Origin: Ornithinicoccus sp045032955
GTDB lineage: Bacteria; Actinomycetota; Actinomycetes; Actinomycetales; Dermatophilaceae
Length of the DNA stretch: 64,000 bases
Direction: 5' to 3'
Assembly (NCBI RefSeq): GCF_045032955.1
Contig: NZ_JBJFZU010000015.1
Location: forward strand, 1 to 64,000
Shown here: in pieces, positions 17,217 to 25,636 of the stretch
Layout: every line of letters starts with the position of its first letter
How positions within the stretch are numbered: the stretch's first letter is position 1
Notes under the pieces: model-generated
Told to the model about the DNA's origin: nothing
Databases searched by the model: none
What the model saw: only the letters and a program-made list of their open reading frames with translations
Program-made: the position numbers and the translations under genes

Positions 17217-18464
17217 ATGGCTCTCGACGTCACGGCCCTCTACCCGGACCCGGCCATGCTGGACCTGCCGTGGGAGGTCCCGCTGGAGGAGTGGCCGGAG
17301 AGCCATCTCGCCGCCCTCCCCCGCGGTATCTCCCGGCACGTCGTCCGTTTCGTGCGCTTCGGTGGCTCGGTGCTCGCGGTCAAGGAGATCTCCGAGCCGC
17401 TGGCCCGCCGCGAGTTCGCCACCCTGCGCAACCTGCGCCGTCTGGACATGCCCACCGTGGAGCCGCTGGCCGTGGTCTCCGGCCGGGAGAGCGCCGACGG
17501 CACCGCCCTCGACGCCTGCCTGGTCACCCGACACCTGAAGTTCTCGCTCCCCTACCGCGCGGTCTTCAGCCAGAGGATGCGCCCGGACACCGCACGGCGC
17601 ACCCTCGACGCGCTCGCCGTCCTGCTGGTCCGGCTGCACCTGTCCGGCTGCTTCTGGGGCGACGTCTCGCTGTCCAACACCCTCTTCCGCCGGGACGCCG
17701 GCGACTTCGCCGCCTACCTGGTCGACGCCGAGACGGCCGAGATCCACCCCCAGCTCTCGCAGGGCCAGCGCCAGCACGACCTCTTCGTCGCGCACGGCAA
17801 CATCGCCGGTGAGCTGATGGACCTGGAGGCGGCCGGCGCGCTGGACGAGGGCGAGGACCCGATCGAGATCGCCAACCGGATCATGCACCGCTACGACCTG
17901 CTGTGGAACGAGCTCACCAGCGAGGAGCGCTTCGAGCGCGGCGACCGTTGGCGGGTCGACGAGCGCATGCGCCGGCTCAACAACCTGGGCTTCGACGTCG
18001 ACGAGCTGGAGATGACCACCGACATCGACGGCGCCTACATCCGGATCCAGCCCAAGGTCGTCGACGCCGGCCACCACTCCCGGCGCCTGATGCGGCTCAC
18101 CGGCCTCGACGTCGAGGAGAACCAGGCCCGCCGGCTGCTCAACGACCTCGACGCCTACCGGGCCGCCACCGACCGGCAGGACGTCGACGAGGAGCTGGTC
18201 GCGCACGAGTGGCTGGCCCGCATCTACGAGCCGGTCACCCGCTCGGTGCCCCGCGAGATGCGCGCCAAGCTGGAACCCGCCGAGCTCTTCCACGAGATCC
18301 TCGAGCACCGCTGGTACCTGTCCGAGCAGCAGGGCTACGACATGGCCATCGAGGACGCCCTCGGCGACTACCTGTCGACCGTGCTGCCCTCCCGCCCGGA
18401 CGAGATGGCCATCCTCGGCGTCGACACCGGCGAGATCCCGATCCAGGCCATCCCCCGCGACTGA
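17217..18464 (+). CDS. DUF4032 protein with a lipopolysaccharide-kinase-like N-terminus
   Basis: The 415-residue protein has an N-terminal half resembling atypical kinases of the Kdo/WaaP type: LAVKEISEPLARREF (likely Lys), LHLSGCFWGDVSLSNTLF (catalytic-loop-like) and YLVDAETAE (metal-binding Asp). The C-terminal half, from about residue 215, matches DUF4032 (MHRYDLLWNEL, RRLNNLGFDVDELEM, HRWYLSEQQG). The architecture is widespread in actinobacteria; the substrate is unknown. It begins at a leaderless-type promoter and stands alone. Confidence 0.85.
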   Translation: MALDVTALYPDPAMLDLPWEVPLEEWPESHLAALPRGISRHVVRFVRFGGSVLAVKEISEPLARREFATLRNLRRLDMPTVEPLAVVSGRESADGTALDACLVTRHLKFSLPYRAVFSQRMRPDTARRTLDALAVLLVRLHLSGCFWGDVSLSNTLFRRDAGDFAAYLVDAETAEIHPQLSQGQRQHDLFVAHGNIAGELMDLEAAGALDEGEDPIEIANRIMHRYDLLWNELTSEERFERGDRWRVDERMRRLNNLGFDVDELEMTTDIDGAYIRIQPKVVDAGHHSRRLMRLTGLDVEENQARRLLNDLDAYRAATDRQDVDEELVAHEWLARIYEPVTRSVPREMRAKLEPAELFHEILEHRWYLSEQQGYDMAIEDALGDYLSTVLPSRPDEMAILGVDTGEIPIQAIPRD

Positions 18465-18515
18465 GGCACGGCCGCGCTCCGCACGCCCGCGCGCATCACC
18501 CGGGCCCGGTATGCC

Positions 18516-20546
18516 TCAGCCCAGGTTCTCCACCCGCACCGGCTCGATCCGCCCGGCCGGCTCGACCCCGAAGACCTGCGCGTAGAAGGACAGCTCCGCC
18601 TCCAGCGCCCGCACCTGGTTGTCCAGCGCGCGGAAGCCGTGACCCTCGCCCTCGAAGAGCACCAGCGCCACCGGCAGCCCCTTCTCCCGCAGGGTGTCCG
18701 CCATCTGCTCCGCCTGGTCCGACGGCACCACCTTGTCCTCGGTGCCCTGCAGCAGGATGAGCGGCGTGGCGAGCCTGTCCACGTGCCGGATCGGCGAGCG
18801 CTCGGCATACACCGCCTCGCCGGAGGGCCACGGAGCGACCAGGCCGTCGCAGTAGCGCGACTCCAGCTTGTGCGTGTCGGTGGCCAGGGTCGCCAGGTCG
18901 GAGATGCCGAAATGGCTGGCGCCGGCGGCGAAGGTATCGGTGAAGGTGGCTGCCGCCAGGGTGGTGAACCCGCCGGCGCTGCCGCCGGTGATGGCCAGCC
19001 GTGCGGCGTCCACGATCCCGGCGTCGGCCAGGTGCCGGGCGCCGGTGGCCGCGTCCTGCACGTCCACGATCCCCCACTGTCCGTCCAGCCGCTCCTGGTA
19101 GGCCCGCCCGTACCCGGTGGAGCCGCCGTAGTTGACGTCCAGCACCGCGAACCCGCGGGAGGTCCAGAAGGTCCGGGCCGCGCTCAGCCCGGGGACCGCG
19201 CAGGCCGTGGGACCTCCGTGCAGGGTCACGATCAGCGGCGGCAGGTCCCCCTGGGGGGCTCCCACCTGCGGGTTCACCGGTCGGTAGAGGAACCCGTGCG
19301 CGGTGGCCCCGTCGGTCGAGGTCCAGCTCACCGGCTCCGGCAGCGCGCCCAGGCCCTCGGGCACCGGGGAGGTCCGCTCGCCCGCCGCGGCCCGGGTCCC
19401 CCCGGTCGGCAGGTGCACGAGCAAGATGTCCGCGGGGGCGTCGGCCCGTGAGGCGTCGACGGCCACCGTCCCGTCGGCCAGCACCGCGACGTCACGCACA
19501 TAGGTGGTGCCGGTCTCCACCTCCTCGACCCGCCCGTCGGCCACGTCGATGACGACCAGGTCGCGGAAGCCGTCCCGGGACCGGCCGCTGACGACCTGCC
19601 CGTCCGGCAGCACCGCGTAGGAACGCGAGTCCGGGACCCAGCGCGGGTGCCCGAGCTCGAGCCGGTCCTGCGTCACCGGGGCCGGCGCCGCTCCCCCGGC
19701 CGCCACCTCGCCCCCGACGCCGAGGTCCACCCGCCACAGGTTGCTCCACCCGCTCACGTCCGAGAGGAACAGCAGGGTGTCGTCGTCCAGCCACACCGGC
19801 TGCTCGACGGCTTCGCGCTCCCCGCCGGCGACCTCCCGCACGTCGTGCAGGTCCCCGGCCGCGTCCAGCCGTCCGGTATGCAGGGTGGTCCCCTGCCACG
19901 GCATCCGCGGGTGGTCCCAGGTCAGCCAGGCCAGCCGGGTGCCGTCCGGGGAGAGCACCGGGTCGGTGACGAAGTCCGGCCCCTCCGGTATGCCGCCGCC
20001 CGCCTCCTGCTGCCGCGCCCGGTCCGCCCTCCGTCGCCGGCGTCCGGCCACCAGCACGGTGCCCAGGTCGGCGTTCTCCCCCTCCAGGTCCAGCCGCACC
20101 AGCGAGTTCACCGGCTCCACCTCCTCGTCCCGCCGGTCCTCGCGCAGGCAGACGACGATCCCTCGGGCCAGGTCCATCCGGAAGCAGGACCAGCGCACCG
20201 CGCCACCGGTGTGCGGGGTGATCGGGGCCGGTTCGGCGCCGGGCCGCCGGCACCACACCTGCTGGGTGTCGTAGTCGACCCAGAGCACCACCCCTCCGAA
20301 CGAGGCGTGCTCCCCGCCGCCGTACTCGAGGTACCCGGTGCGCACGTTCTGTCCGGGCAGGCTGACGTCCTCCAGCCCCCCGCCCCGGCGGCGCACCAGG
20401 GTCACCCGGCCGGCGTCCTGCGGCCTCGCCTCCAGCCAGTACAGGTCGTCACCGTCGGCGCGCGGGGCGCTGCGACGGGTCAGCCCGGCGAAGGTCTGCC
20501 GGGCGTCCAGCGGTGAGGGCCACGATCCGTGCGGGAGCGTCTGCAT
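18516..20546 (-). CDS. S9-family serine peptidase (prolyl oligopeptidase/acylaminoacyl-peptidase type)
   Basis: The 676-residue cytoplasmic protein has an N-terminal beta-propeller region (repeats such as PVWLDDDTLLFLSDVSGWSN and HPRWVPDSRSYAVL). The C-terminal alpha/beta-hydrolase domain starts near residue 430 (PLIVTLHGGPTA). The nucleophile is in GGSAGG and the catalytic His in EGEGHGF. No signal peptide is visible. It probably removes acylated or short N-terminal peptides. It is 12 nt downstream of the Pr6Pr gene on the same strand. Confidence 0.9.
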   Translation of the reverse strand: MQTLPHGSWPSPLDARQTFAGLTRRSAPRADGDDLYWLEARPQDAGRVTLVRRRGGGLEDVSLPGQNVRTGYLEYGGGEHASFGGVVLWVDYDTQQVWCRRPGAEPAPITPHTGGAVRWSCFRMDLARGIVVCLREDRRDEEVEPVNSLVRLDLEGENADLGTVLVAGRRRRRADRARQQEAGGGIPEGPDFVTDPVLSPDGTRLAWLTWDHPRMPWQGTTLHTGRLDAAGDLHDVREVAGGEREAVEQPVWLDDDTLLFLSDVSGWSNLWRVDLGVGGEVAAGGAAPAPVTQDRLELGHPRWVPDSRSYAVLPDGQVVSGRSRDGFRDLVVIDVADGRVEEVETGTTYVRDVAVLADGTVAVDASRADAPADILLVHLPTGGTRAAAGERTSPVPEGLGALPEPVSWTSTDGATAHGFLYRPVNPQVGAPQGDLPPLIVTLHGGPTACAVPGLSAARTFWTSRGFAVLDVNYGGSTGYGRAYQERLDGQWGIVDVQDAATGARHLADAGIVDAARLAITGGSAGGFTTLAAATFTDTFAAGASHFGISDLATLATDTHKLESRYCDGLVAPWPSGEAVYAERSPIRHVDRLATPLILLQGTEDKVVPSDQAEQMADTLREKGLPVALVLFEGEGHGFRALDNQVRALEAELSFYAQVFGVEPAGRIEPVRVENLG

Positions 20547-20558
20547 ACCCCCACGATG

Positions 20559-21287
20559 TCATCCGGCGGTGACAGCCCGGTCGACGTCGCCTCCGACGGC
20601 ACGTCGCCGCCCCACTGCGACCACCGCCGCGGCCACCCCGCCGATGAGCAGCGCGATGCCCACCACGTAGAGGGCGACACCGGCATACCCGCCCGGTTGC
20701 AGCGCCGGGTTGCCCGGGTCCAGGAACGGGTAGGGGTACCAGGACGACGCCCCCGTGACCGGGTTCGTCACCCACGGCCCGCGGACCAGCGTGTAGACCA
20801 CCCAGACGATCGGGAAGAGGAGCACCGCTCCCACCGCCGACCAGCGCATCCCCCGCCGGCCGGGGGCCAGCAGCAGGTCCAGCAGCAGCACCAGCGGGCC
20901 GACCACGTGCAGCACCTCGTTGGCCCAGAGCACCGTGGTGCCCTGCGGCAGCTCGATCCCGCGCAGCAGGGTGTTGTAGACGACGCCGGTGACCAGCATG
21001 TAGGCCGTCACCGACGCCAGCGCCGAGGCCATCGTTCGCGGCTCGCGGGCCTCGGCCGCCTCCCGGGTGCGCCACAGCCAGGCACCGGCCCAGGCCAGCA
21101 CCACGACCGAGGCGGCGTTCGACAGGATGGTGAAGAAGCTGAAGAAGTTGACCACCGTGGTCGCCATGTCCCGCCCGGCGTCCGCCGCGCCGCTGATGGT
21201 CACCCGCGCCTGCGCGAGGACGGCGGCGACGATCAGCAGCGCGGTCCCCACCCGTACCAGGGCCCAGACGCCCCGCCCGATGTTCAT
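20559..21287 (-). CDS. Pr6Pr family membrane protein
   Basis: The 242-residue protein has about six transmembrane helices with conserved polar residues: NFFSFFTILSN in the second helix, TGVVYNTLLRG in the third and WANEVLHVVGPLVLLLD in the fourth. These are hallmarks of the Pr6Pr/FAR-17a-like family. Relatives of AIG1/ADTRP are lipid hydrolases in animals, but the bacterial role is not known. The stop lies 12 nt from the peptidase start, suggesting co-transcription. Confidence 0.82.
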   Translation of the reverse strand: MNIGRGVWALVRVGTALLIVAAVLAQARVTISGAADAGRDMATTVVNFFSFFTILSNAASVVVLAWAGAWLWRTREAAEAREPRTMASALASVTAYMLVTGVVYNTLLRGIELPQGTTVLWANEVLHVVGPLVLLLDLLLAPGRRGMRWSAVGAVLLFPIVWVVYTLVRGPWVTNPVTGASSWYPYPFLDPGNPALQPGGYAGVALYVVGIALLIGGVAAAVVAVGRRRAVGGDVDRAVTAG

Positions 21288-21300
21288 GACGGGGAGCCTA
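21288..21300 (-). promoter_or_regulatory. Leaderless -10 element for the Pr6Pr gene
   Basis: On the minus strand TAGGCT (21295-21300) stands 7 nt before the ATG at 21287, matching the recurrent leaderless arrangement in this window. Confidence 0.55.
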
Positions 21301-21311
21301 GCCCGTGCCGG

Positions 21312-22247
21312 TCACCGCCTGCTGCGCGCGATCTCGTAGAGCGTGACCGCCGTCGCGATGCCCGCGTTCAGCGACTCGGTGACGTCCGCCATCGGGATCG
21401 AGACGATCTGGTCGCAGGTCTCGCGCACCAGCCGGGACAGCCCCTTGCCCTCCGAGCCGACGACCACCACGAGCGGCTGGTCGGCGAGCGCCAGCCCGGG
21501 CAGCTGCACGTCGCCGTCGGCGTCCAGGCCGACCACGAAGAAGCCCGCCGACCGGTATGCCTCCAGCGTCCGGGTCAGGTTCGTCGCCTGCGCCACCGGG
21601 ACCCGGGCGGCCGCACCGGCCGAGGTCTTCCAGGCGGCGGCGGTGAGCCCGGCCGAGCGACGTGCCGGGACCACCACGCCGTGACCGCCGAAGGCACCCA
21701 CGGACCGGATGATGGCCCCCAGGTTGCGGGGGTCGGTGATCCCGTCGAGGGCCACGATCAGGGGCGCCCCGGGACGCTGCAGGGCGACGAGGTCGTCCGG
21801 GTGCGCGTACTCGTACGGCGGCACGGTGAGCGCGAGCCCCTGGTGCACGGCCCCGTCGGTGATCCGGTCCAGCTCGCCGCGCGGGGTCTCCAGCACGGCG
21901 ATCCCGGCGTCCGCGGCCAGGCTGATGCTCTCCTTGACCCGGTCGTCGGACTCCATCCGGCTGCCGACGTGCAGGACGGTGGCCGGGACCCCGGTGCGCA
22001 GCGCCTCGAGCACGCTGTTGCGCCCGGTGACGACCTCGGTCGAGCCCTTGGTGCTGCGGCGCGGGCCGGTGCTCCGGCTCTTCTCGGCCCGGGCGCTCTG
22101 GCGGGCGGCCGGGTGCCCGGGTCGCTCCTCGGCGCGCGGGGTGGGGCCCTTGCCCTTCAGCTGCTTGCGGCGCTGCCCGCCGGAGCCGACGAGCATGCCC
22201 TTCTTGTTCGTGGTCCGCGTCGCGCGACGCTTCTGGTTGCCTGCCAT
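21312..22247 (-). CDS. rlmB: 23S rRNA 2'-O-ribose methyltransferase RlmB (TrmH/SpoU family)
   Basis: The 311-residue protein has a basic N-terminal tail (QKRRATRTTNKK and RRKQLKGKG) as in actinobacterial homologues. A substrate-binding domain (GRNSVLEALRTG) follows, then the SPOUT fold with its knot motifs: DPRNLGAIIRSVGAFG, VVVVGSEGKGLSRL and IPMADVTESLNAG. It methylates a guanosine in 23S rRNA (G2251 in E. coli). It lies 16 nt after cysS in the conserved cysS-rlmB pair. Confidence 0.93.
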   Translation of the reverse strand: MAGNQKRRATRTTNKKGMLVGSGGQRRKQLKGKGPTPRAEERPGHPAARQSARAEKSRSTGPRRSTKGSTEVVTGRNSVLEALRTGVPATVLHVGSRMESDDRVKESISLAADAGIAVLETPRGELDRITDGAVHQGLALTVPPYEYAHPDDLVALQRPGAPLIVALDGITDPRNLGAIIRSVGAFGGHGVVVPARRSAGLTAAAWKTSAGAAARVPVAQATNLTRTLEAYRSAGFFVVGLDADGDVQLPGLALADQPLVVVVGSEGKGLSRLVRETCDQIVSIPMADVTESLNAGIATAVTLYEIARSRR

Positions 22248-22263
22248 GTCTCTCCCGCTCGTC

Positions 22264-23769
22264 TCAGCGCAGCGCCCAGCGGGCGCCCGTCGCTGTGTCC
22301 TCGATGACCACGCCGAGGTCGCTCAGCTGGTCCCTGATGGCGTCCGCGGTCGCGAAGTCCTTGTCCTGACGTGCCTGCGCCCGGGCCTGCAGCCGCTCGG
22401 CGACCAGGGCCTCCAGCACCTGCCGGCCTCGGTCCTGCCCGCTCTCGGCCGGTTGCCCGGCGCCGGCCGACCAGCCGGGGTCCAGCGGGTTGCAGCCGAG
22501 CACGTCCAGCATCGCGACCACCTGCGCCGCGGTATGCCGCAGCGCACCGACGTCCGCGCCGTCACCGCTCCCGGCGCTCCCGCCAGCGCTCCGGGCCTCC
22601 AGCAGCTTGTTGCCCTCCCGGACGGCACCGAAGACGACCGCCAGCGCCTCGGAGACGTTGAGGTCGTCGTCCATCGCGGCCCGGAACGCCTCCGGGAAGA
22701 CCCCGTGGCGTCCGTCCTCCGCACGCACCTCGTCGGTGAGCGCGGCGCCGCTCTCCCCCAGCGTCTCCAGCGCCCGGGTCAGGAAGCCCTCGACCCGCTC
22801 CACCGAGGCCGCGGCCTCGGCCAGCGAGCCCTCGCCGTACTCGATCACGGAGCGGTAGTGGACGGCCCCCAGGTAGTAGCGCAGCACCAGCGGCCGGACG
22901 GTGCGGGTCAGCTCGGTGACGGCCAGCGCGTTGCCCAGCGACTTGCCCATCTTGGCGCCCTTGACGGTGACCCAGGCGTTGTGCAGCCAGGTGCCGGCGA
23001 AGGGCAGGCCAGCGGCCCGGGACTGCGCCTGCTCGTTCTCGTGGTGCGGGAAACGCAGGTCCACCCCGCCGCCGTGGATGTCGAAGGCGTCGCCGAGGTA
23101 CTTGCGGGCCATCGCCGAGCACTCCAGGTGCCAGCCGGGGCGCCCCCGGCCGGAGGGTGCAGGCCAGCTCGCGGTCTCCGGCTCCCCCTCCTTGTGCCCC
23201 TTCCAGAGCGCGAAGTCGCGCGGGTCCCGCTTGCCGCGGGGGTCGGCGTCCCCGGCCGGCTCCATGTCCTCCAGCCGCTGCCGGGTCAGCTCGCCGTACC
23301 CCGGCCAGGAGCGCACGTCGAAGTACACGTCCCCGCTGCCGTCCTCCGCGGCATACGCGTGCCCCTTCTCGAGCAGCGTCCCGATCAGCTCGAGCTGCTC
23401 GGTGATGTGCCCGGTGGCGCGCGGCTCGTAGGTCGGCGGCAGCACCCCGAGCAGGTCCAGCGCCTTCGCGGTCTCCCGCTCGTGCAGGTACGACCACGCC
23501 CACCATGGCCGGTCCGCCTGCGCCGACTTGGTGAGGATCTTGTCGTCGATGTCGGTGACGTTGCGCACCAGCGTGACGTCGTAGCCGTGCCCGCGCTCCA
23601 GCCAGCGGCGCAGGATGTCGAAGGCGACCGCGAAGCGCACGTGCCCGATGTGCGGGCTGCCCTGGGTGGTGAGCCCGCAGATGTAGACCCCGACGCATCC
23701 CGGACGCAGCGGCTCGAAGGGGCGCAGCTCACGGGTGGCGGTGTCGAACAGGTGCAGGCTCACGAGCAT
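22264..23769 (-). CDS. cysS: Cysteinyl-tRNA synthetase
   Basis: This class I synthetase of about 501 residues has the HIGH motif (SPHIGHV), the zinc ligands (Cys in YICGLT, Cys in HLECSAM, the HHENE site) and a KMSKS loop that reads KMGKSLGN, an unusual Ser-to-Gly change. The C-terminal DALR-like domain ends near KDFATADAIRDQL, the usual CysS tail. The start may be the ATG at 23769 or the GTG two codons later; the frame is open far upstream but overlaps yidC. In many actinobacteria it directly follows ispF; here about 4.3 kb separate them. Confidence 0.93.
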   Translation of the reverse strand: MLVSLHLFDTATRELRPFEPLRPGCVGVYICGLTTQGSPHIGHVRFAVAFDILRRWLERGHGYDVTLVRNVTDIDDKILTKSAQADRPWWAWSYLHERETAKALDLLGVLPPTYEPRATGHITEQLELIGTLLEKGHAYAAEDGSGDVYFDVRSWPGYGELTRQRLEDMEPAGDADPRGKRDPRDFALWKGHKEGEPETASWPAPSGRGRPGWHLECSAMARKYLGDAFDIHGGGVDLRFPHHENEQAQSRAAGLPFAGTWLHNAWVTVKGAKMGKSLGNALAVTELTRTVRPLVLRYYLGAVHYRSVIEYGEGSLAEAAASVERVEGFLTRALETLGESGAALTDEVRAEDGRHGVFPEAFRAAMDDDLNVSEALAVVFGAVREGNKLLEARSAGGSAGSGDGADVGALRHTAAQVVAMLDVLGCNPLDPGWSAGAGQPAESGQDRGRQVLEALVAERLQARAQARQDKDFATADAIRDQLSDLGVVIEDTATGARWALR

Positions 23770-23774
23770 CAAGG

Positions 23775-24542
23775 CTACCCGGGGGAGGCGCTCGTCCCGA
23801 TCCGGCGCAGGCTGGCCCGCTCCAGCAGCCCCCAGGAGGAGCTGGTGACCAGGTAGAGCCCGGCGGCCAGGGGCAGCGAGACCACCGCGAGCACGGTGAG
23901 GAAGGACATCAGCGGCAGCACCTTGGTCATCTGCTCCATCGAGTCCTGCATGATCCGCTGCTGGTCGCTGAGCTGCGCGGGCGGGACACCGGCGGCCTCC
24001 CGGGCCGCCGCTGCTGCCGCCTTGTCCTGGGCCAGGTGGCGGCGCATCTGCCGCGCGGCGAAGGCGGCGACCACCAGGGTGAGGCCGATGAGGACCAGGA
24101 AGACCCAGTGGTTCCCGGTCCCGGTGGTGAACAGGTGGTCCGACATCGGGGTGCCGAGGAAGGTGTGGTCCAGCAGCTGGTTGTGCTGGCCGTCGATCTC
24201 CTGGGCGGTGAACAGCCGGTAGACCATCGAGAAGACGGGCAGCTGGATGAGGATCGGCAGGCACCCCGGCAGCGGGGAGACGCCCTCCTCCCGGTAGAGG
24301 TCCAGGGTCGCGCGCTGCAGCGCCTGCGGGTCGTCGGGGTGCTCGGCGCGCAGCTTCTCCAGGCGTGGCTGCAGGTCCCGCCGGCGGAGGGTGCCGCGCT
24401 GCATGCCCCGGTTCATCGGGTGCAGCGCCAGCCGGATGGCGACGGTCAGCAGGACCACGACGAGCGCCGCCGGGACCCACGGGTCGAGGACAGCGAGCAG
24501 GTCGTGCAGGTGGATCAGGACGGGGTCGAGGAAGGCGAACAT
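23775..24542 (-). CDS. yidC: YidC/Oxa1-family membrane insertase (second copy type)
   Basis: From ATG 24542 (AGGAG upstream) the protein has 255 residues. It starts with a hydrophobic segment (WVPAALVVVLLTVAIRLAL) followed by the hydrophilic hairpin RRRDLQPRLEKLRAEHPDDPQ and LYREEGVSPLPGCLPILIQLPVF, the YidC core. Three more helices follow. It is not in the rnpA-rpmH-yidC locus, so it is probably a paralogue alongside a main copy elsewhere. It inserts membrane proteins with or without SecYEG. It lies 5 nt from the cysS start. Confidence 0.9.
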   Translation of the reverse strand: MFAFLDPVLIHLHDLLAVLDPWVPAALVVVLLTVAIRLALHPMNRGMQRGTLRRRDLQPRLEKLRAEHPDDPQALQRATLDLYREEGVSPLPGCLPILIQLPVFSMVYRLFTAQEIDGQHNQLLDHTFLGTPMSDHLFTTGTGNHWVFLVLIGLTLVVAAFAARQMRRHLAQDKAAAAAAREAAGVPPAQLSDQQRIMQDSMEQMTKVLPLMSFLTVLAVVSLPLAAGLYLVTSSSWGLLERASLRRIGTSASPG

Positions 24543-24691
24543 GGGAACTGCTCCTGGGGCGCGGCACACCGGTGGGGTATGCGGGGGGCTGGGTGGTCGT
24601 CGGACCGACCCGTCCTCCGTCCCGAGGGCACGACGAGACGTCGCTCGGAGCCGCCGCCCGGGCATCACCCGGGGGCAGGGAGGGGGTCGGG

Positions 24692-24976
24692 TCAGCCCAG
24701 CCCCGGGGCGCGCGGACGTGCCCGCACCCCACGCCGGTCGGGCGCGCTGGAGCGCACACCGGTGGCGCGGCATACCTCGCTGCGGTGCCGCACCGAGGCG
24801 GTGCGGGCGCGCAGCGGGACCGCTCCGGACCCGGCGGCGAGGGCCGCCATCCCGGCCACCAGCGCCACCAGCAGGTGCGTCGTGGTGCCGTCCCCGGTCG
24901 TGGACAGCAGCGCCACGACCGTGAGCAGCGGCAGCAGCAGGCCCACCAGGGGCAGGTGCTCGATCCGCGGGCTCAT
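24692..24976 (-). CDS. Small membrane protein, DUF6412-like
   Basis: The 94-residue protein has two hydrophobic segments (VGLLLPLLTVVALLS and THLLVALVAGMAALAAGS) and a basic C-terminal tail ending RPRAPGLG. Short proteins with this layout and tail often sit upstream of yidC paralogues in actinobacteria and are called DUF6412; the match is by style, not by search. A TAGCCT box (24984-24989) stands 7 nt before its ATG, so it may be leaderless. Confidence 0.55.
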   Translation of the reverse strand: MSPRIEHLPLVGLLLPLLTVVALLSTTGDGTTTHLLVALVAGMAALAAGSGAVPLRARTASVRHRSEVCRATGVRSSAPDRRGVRARPRAPGLG

Positions 24977-25006
24977 GCGCTCCAGGCTACAACCCCACGG
25001 CGCAGA

Positions 25007-25636
25007 TCAGGAGCCGTTGTCGAGCCACTCCTGCCGGTGCGGCTTCTCGGCGCCGATGCTGGTGGAGTCGCCGTGACCGGTGTGCACCACCGTCTCCTCG
25101 GGCAGCGTCAGCAGCCGGTCGGTGATCGAGGCGACGATGGTGTCGAAGTCGCTGAACGACCGACCGGTCGCGCCCGGGCCCCCCTGGAAGAGGGTGTCCC
25201 CGGAGAAGACGACGCCCAGCTCGGGCACGTGGAAGCAGCAGGCGCCCGGCGCGTGGCCCGGCGTGTGCAGCACGTGCAGGGAGACGCCTGCGACCTCGAT
25301 GACCTGGCCGTCTGACAGGTCCTCGTCCCAGCGCCGGTCGGGGTGGGTGAGCTCCCAGACCGGGGCCTCGTCGGGGTGCAGGTGCAGCGGGGCGTCGACG
25401 CTCTCCTTGAGGTCGAAGGCGGCGTCCACGTGGTCGCTGTGCCCGTGCGTCAGCAGGATCGCCCGGACCGTGCGGCCGGCGACGACCTCGGCGATCGCGG
25501 CGGCGTCGTGCGGGGCGTCGATGACGACGCACTCGGTGTCGTCACCGAGGACCCAGACGTTGTTGTCGACCTCCCAGCTGCCGCCGTCCAGGTCGAAGGT
25601 GCCGGAGGTGGTCCCGTGGTCGATGCGGGCGCTCAT
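25007..25636 (-). CDS. Metallo-beta-lactamase-fold hydrolase, probably linked to mycothiol
   Basis: The 209-residue protein has the metal-binding HxHxDH (THGHSDHVD), later His in HTPGHAPGA, Asp in SGDTLF and a terminal His (HTGHGDSTS), the full glyoxalase-II-like set for two metals. Its ATG overlaps the stop of the mycothiol-dependent dehydrogenase (ATGA). This tight coupling suggests it hydrolyses S-formylmycothiol produced by that enzyme. Specificity is inferred from the neighbour. Confidence 0.88.
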   Translation of the reverse strand: MSARIDHGTTSGTFDLDGGSWEVDNNVWVLGDDTECVVIDAPHDAAAIAEVVAGRTVRAILLTHGHSDHVDAAFDLKESVDAPLHLHPDEAPVWELTHPDRRWDEDLSDGQVIEVAGVSLHVLHTPGHAPGACCFHVPELGVVFSGDTLFQGGPGATGRSFSDFDTIVASITDRLLTLPEETVVHTGHGDSTSIGAEKPHRQEWLDNGS

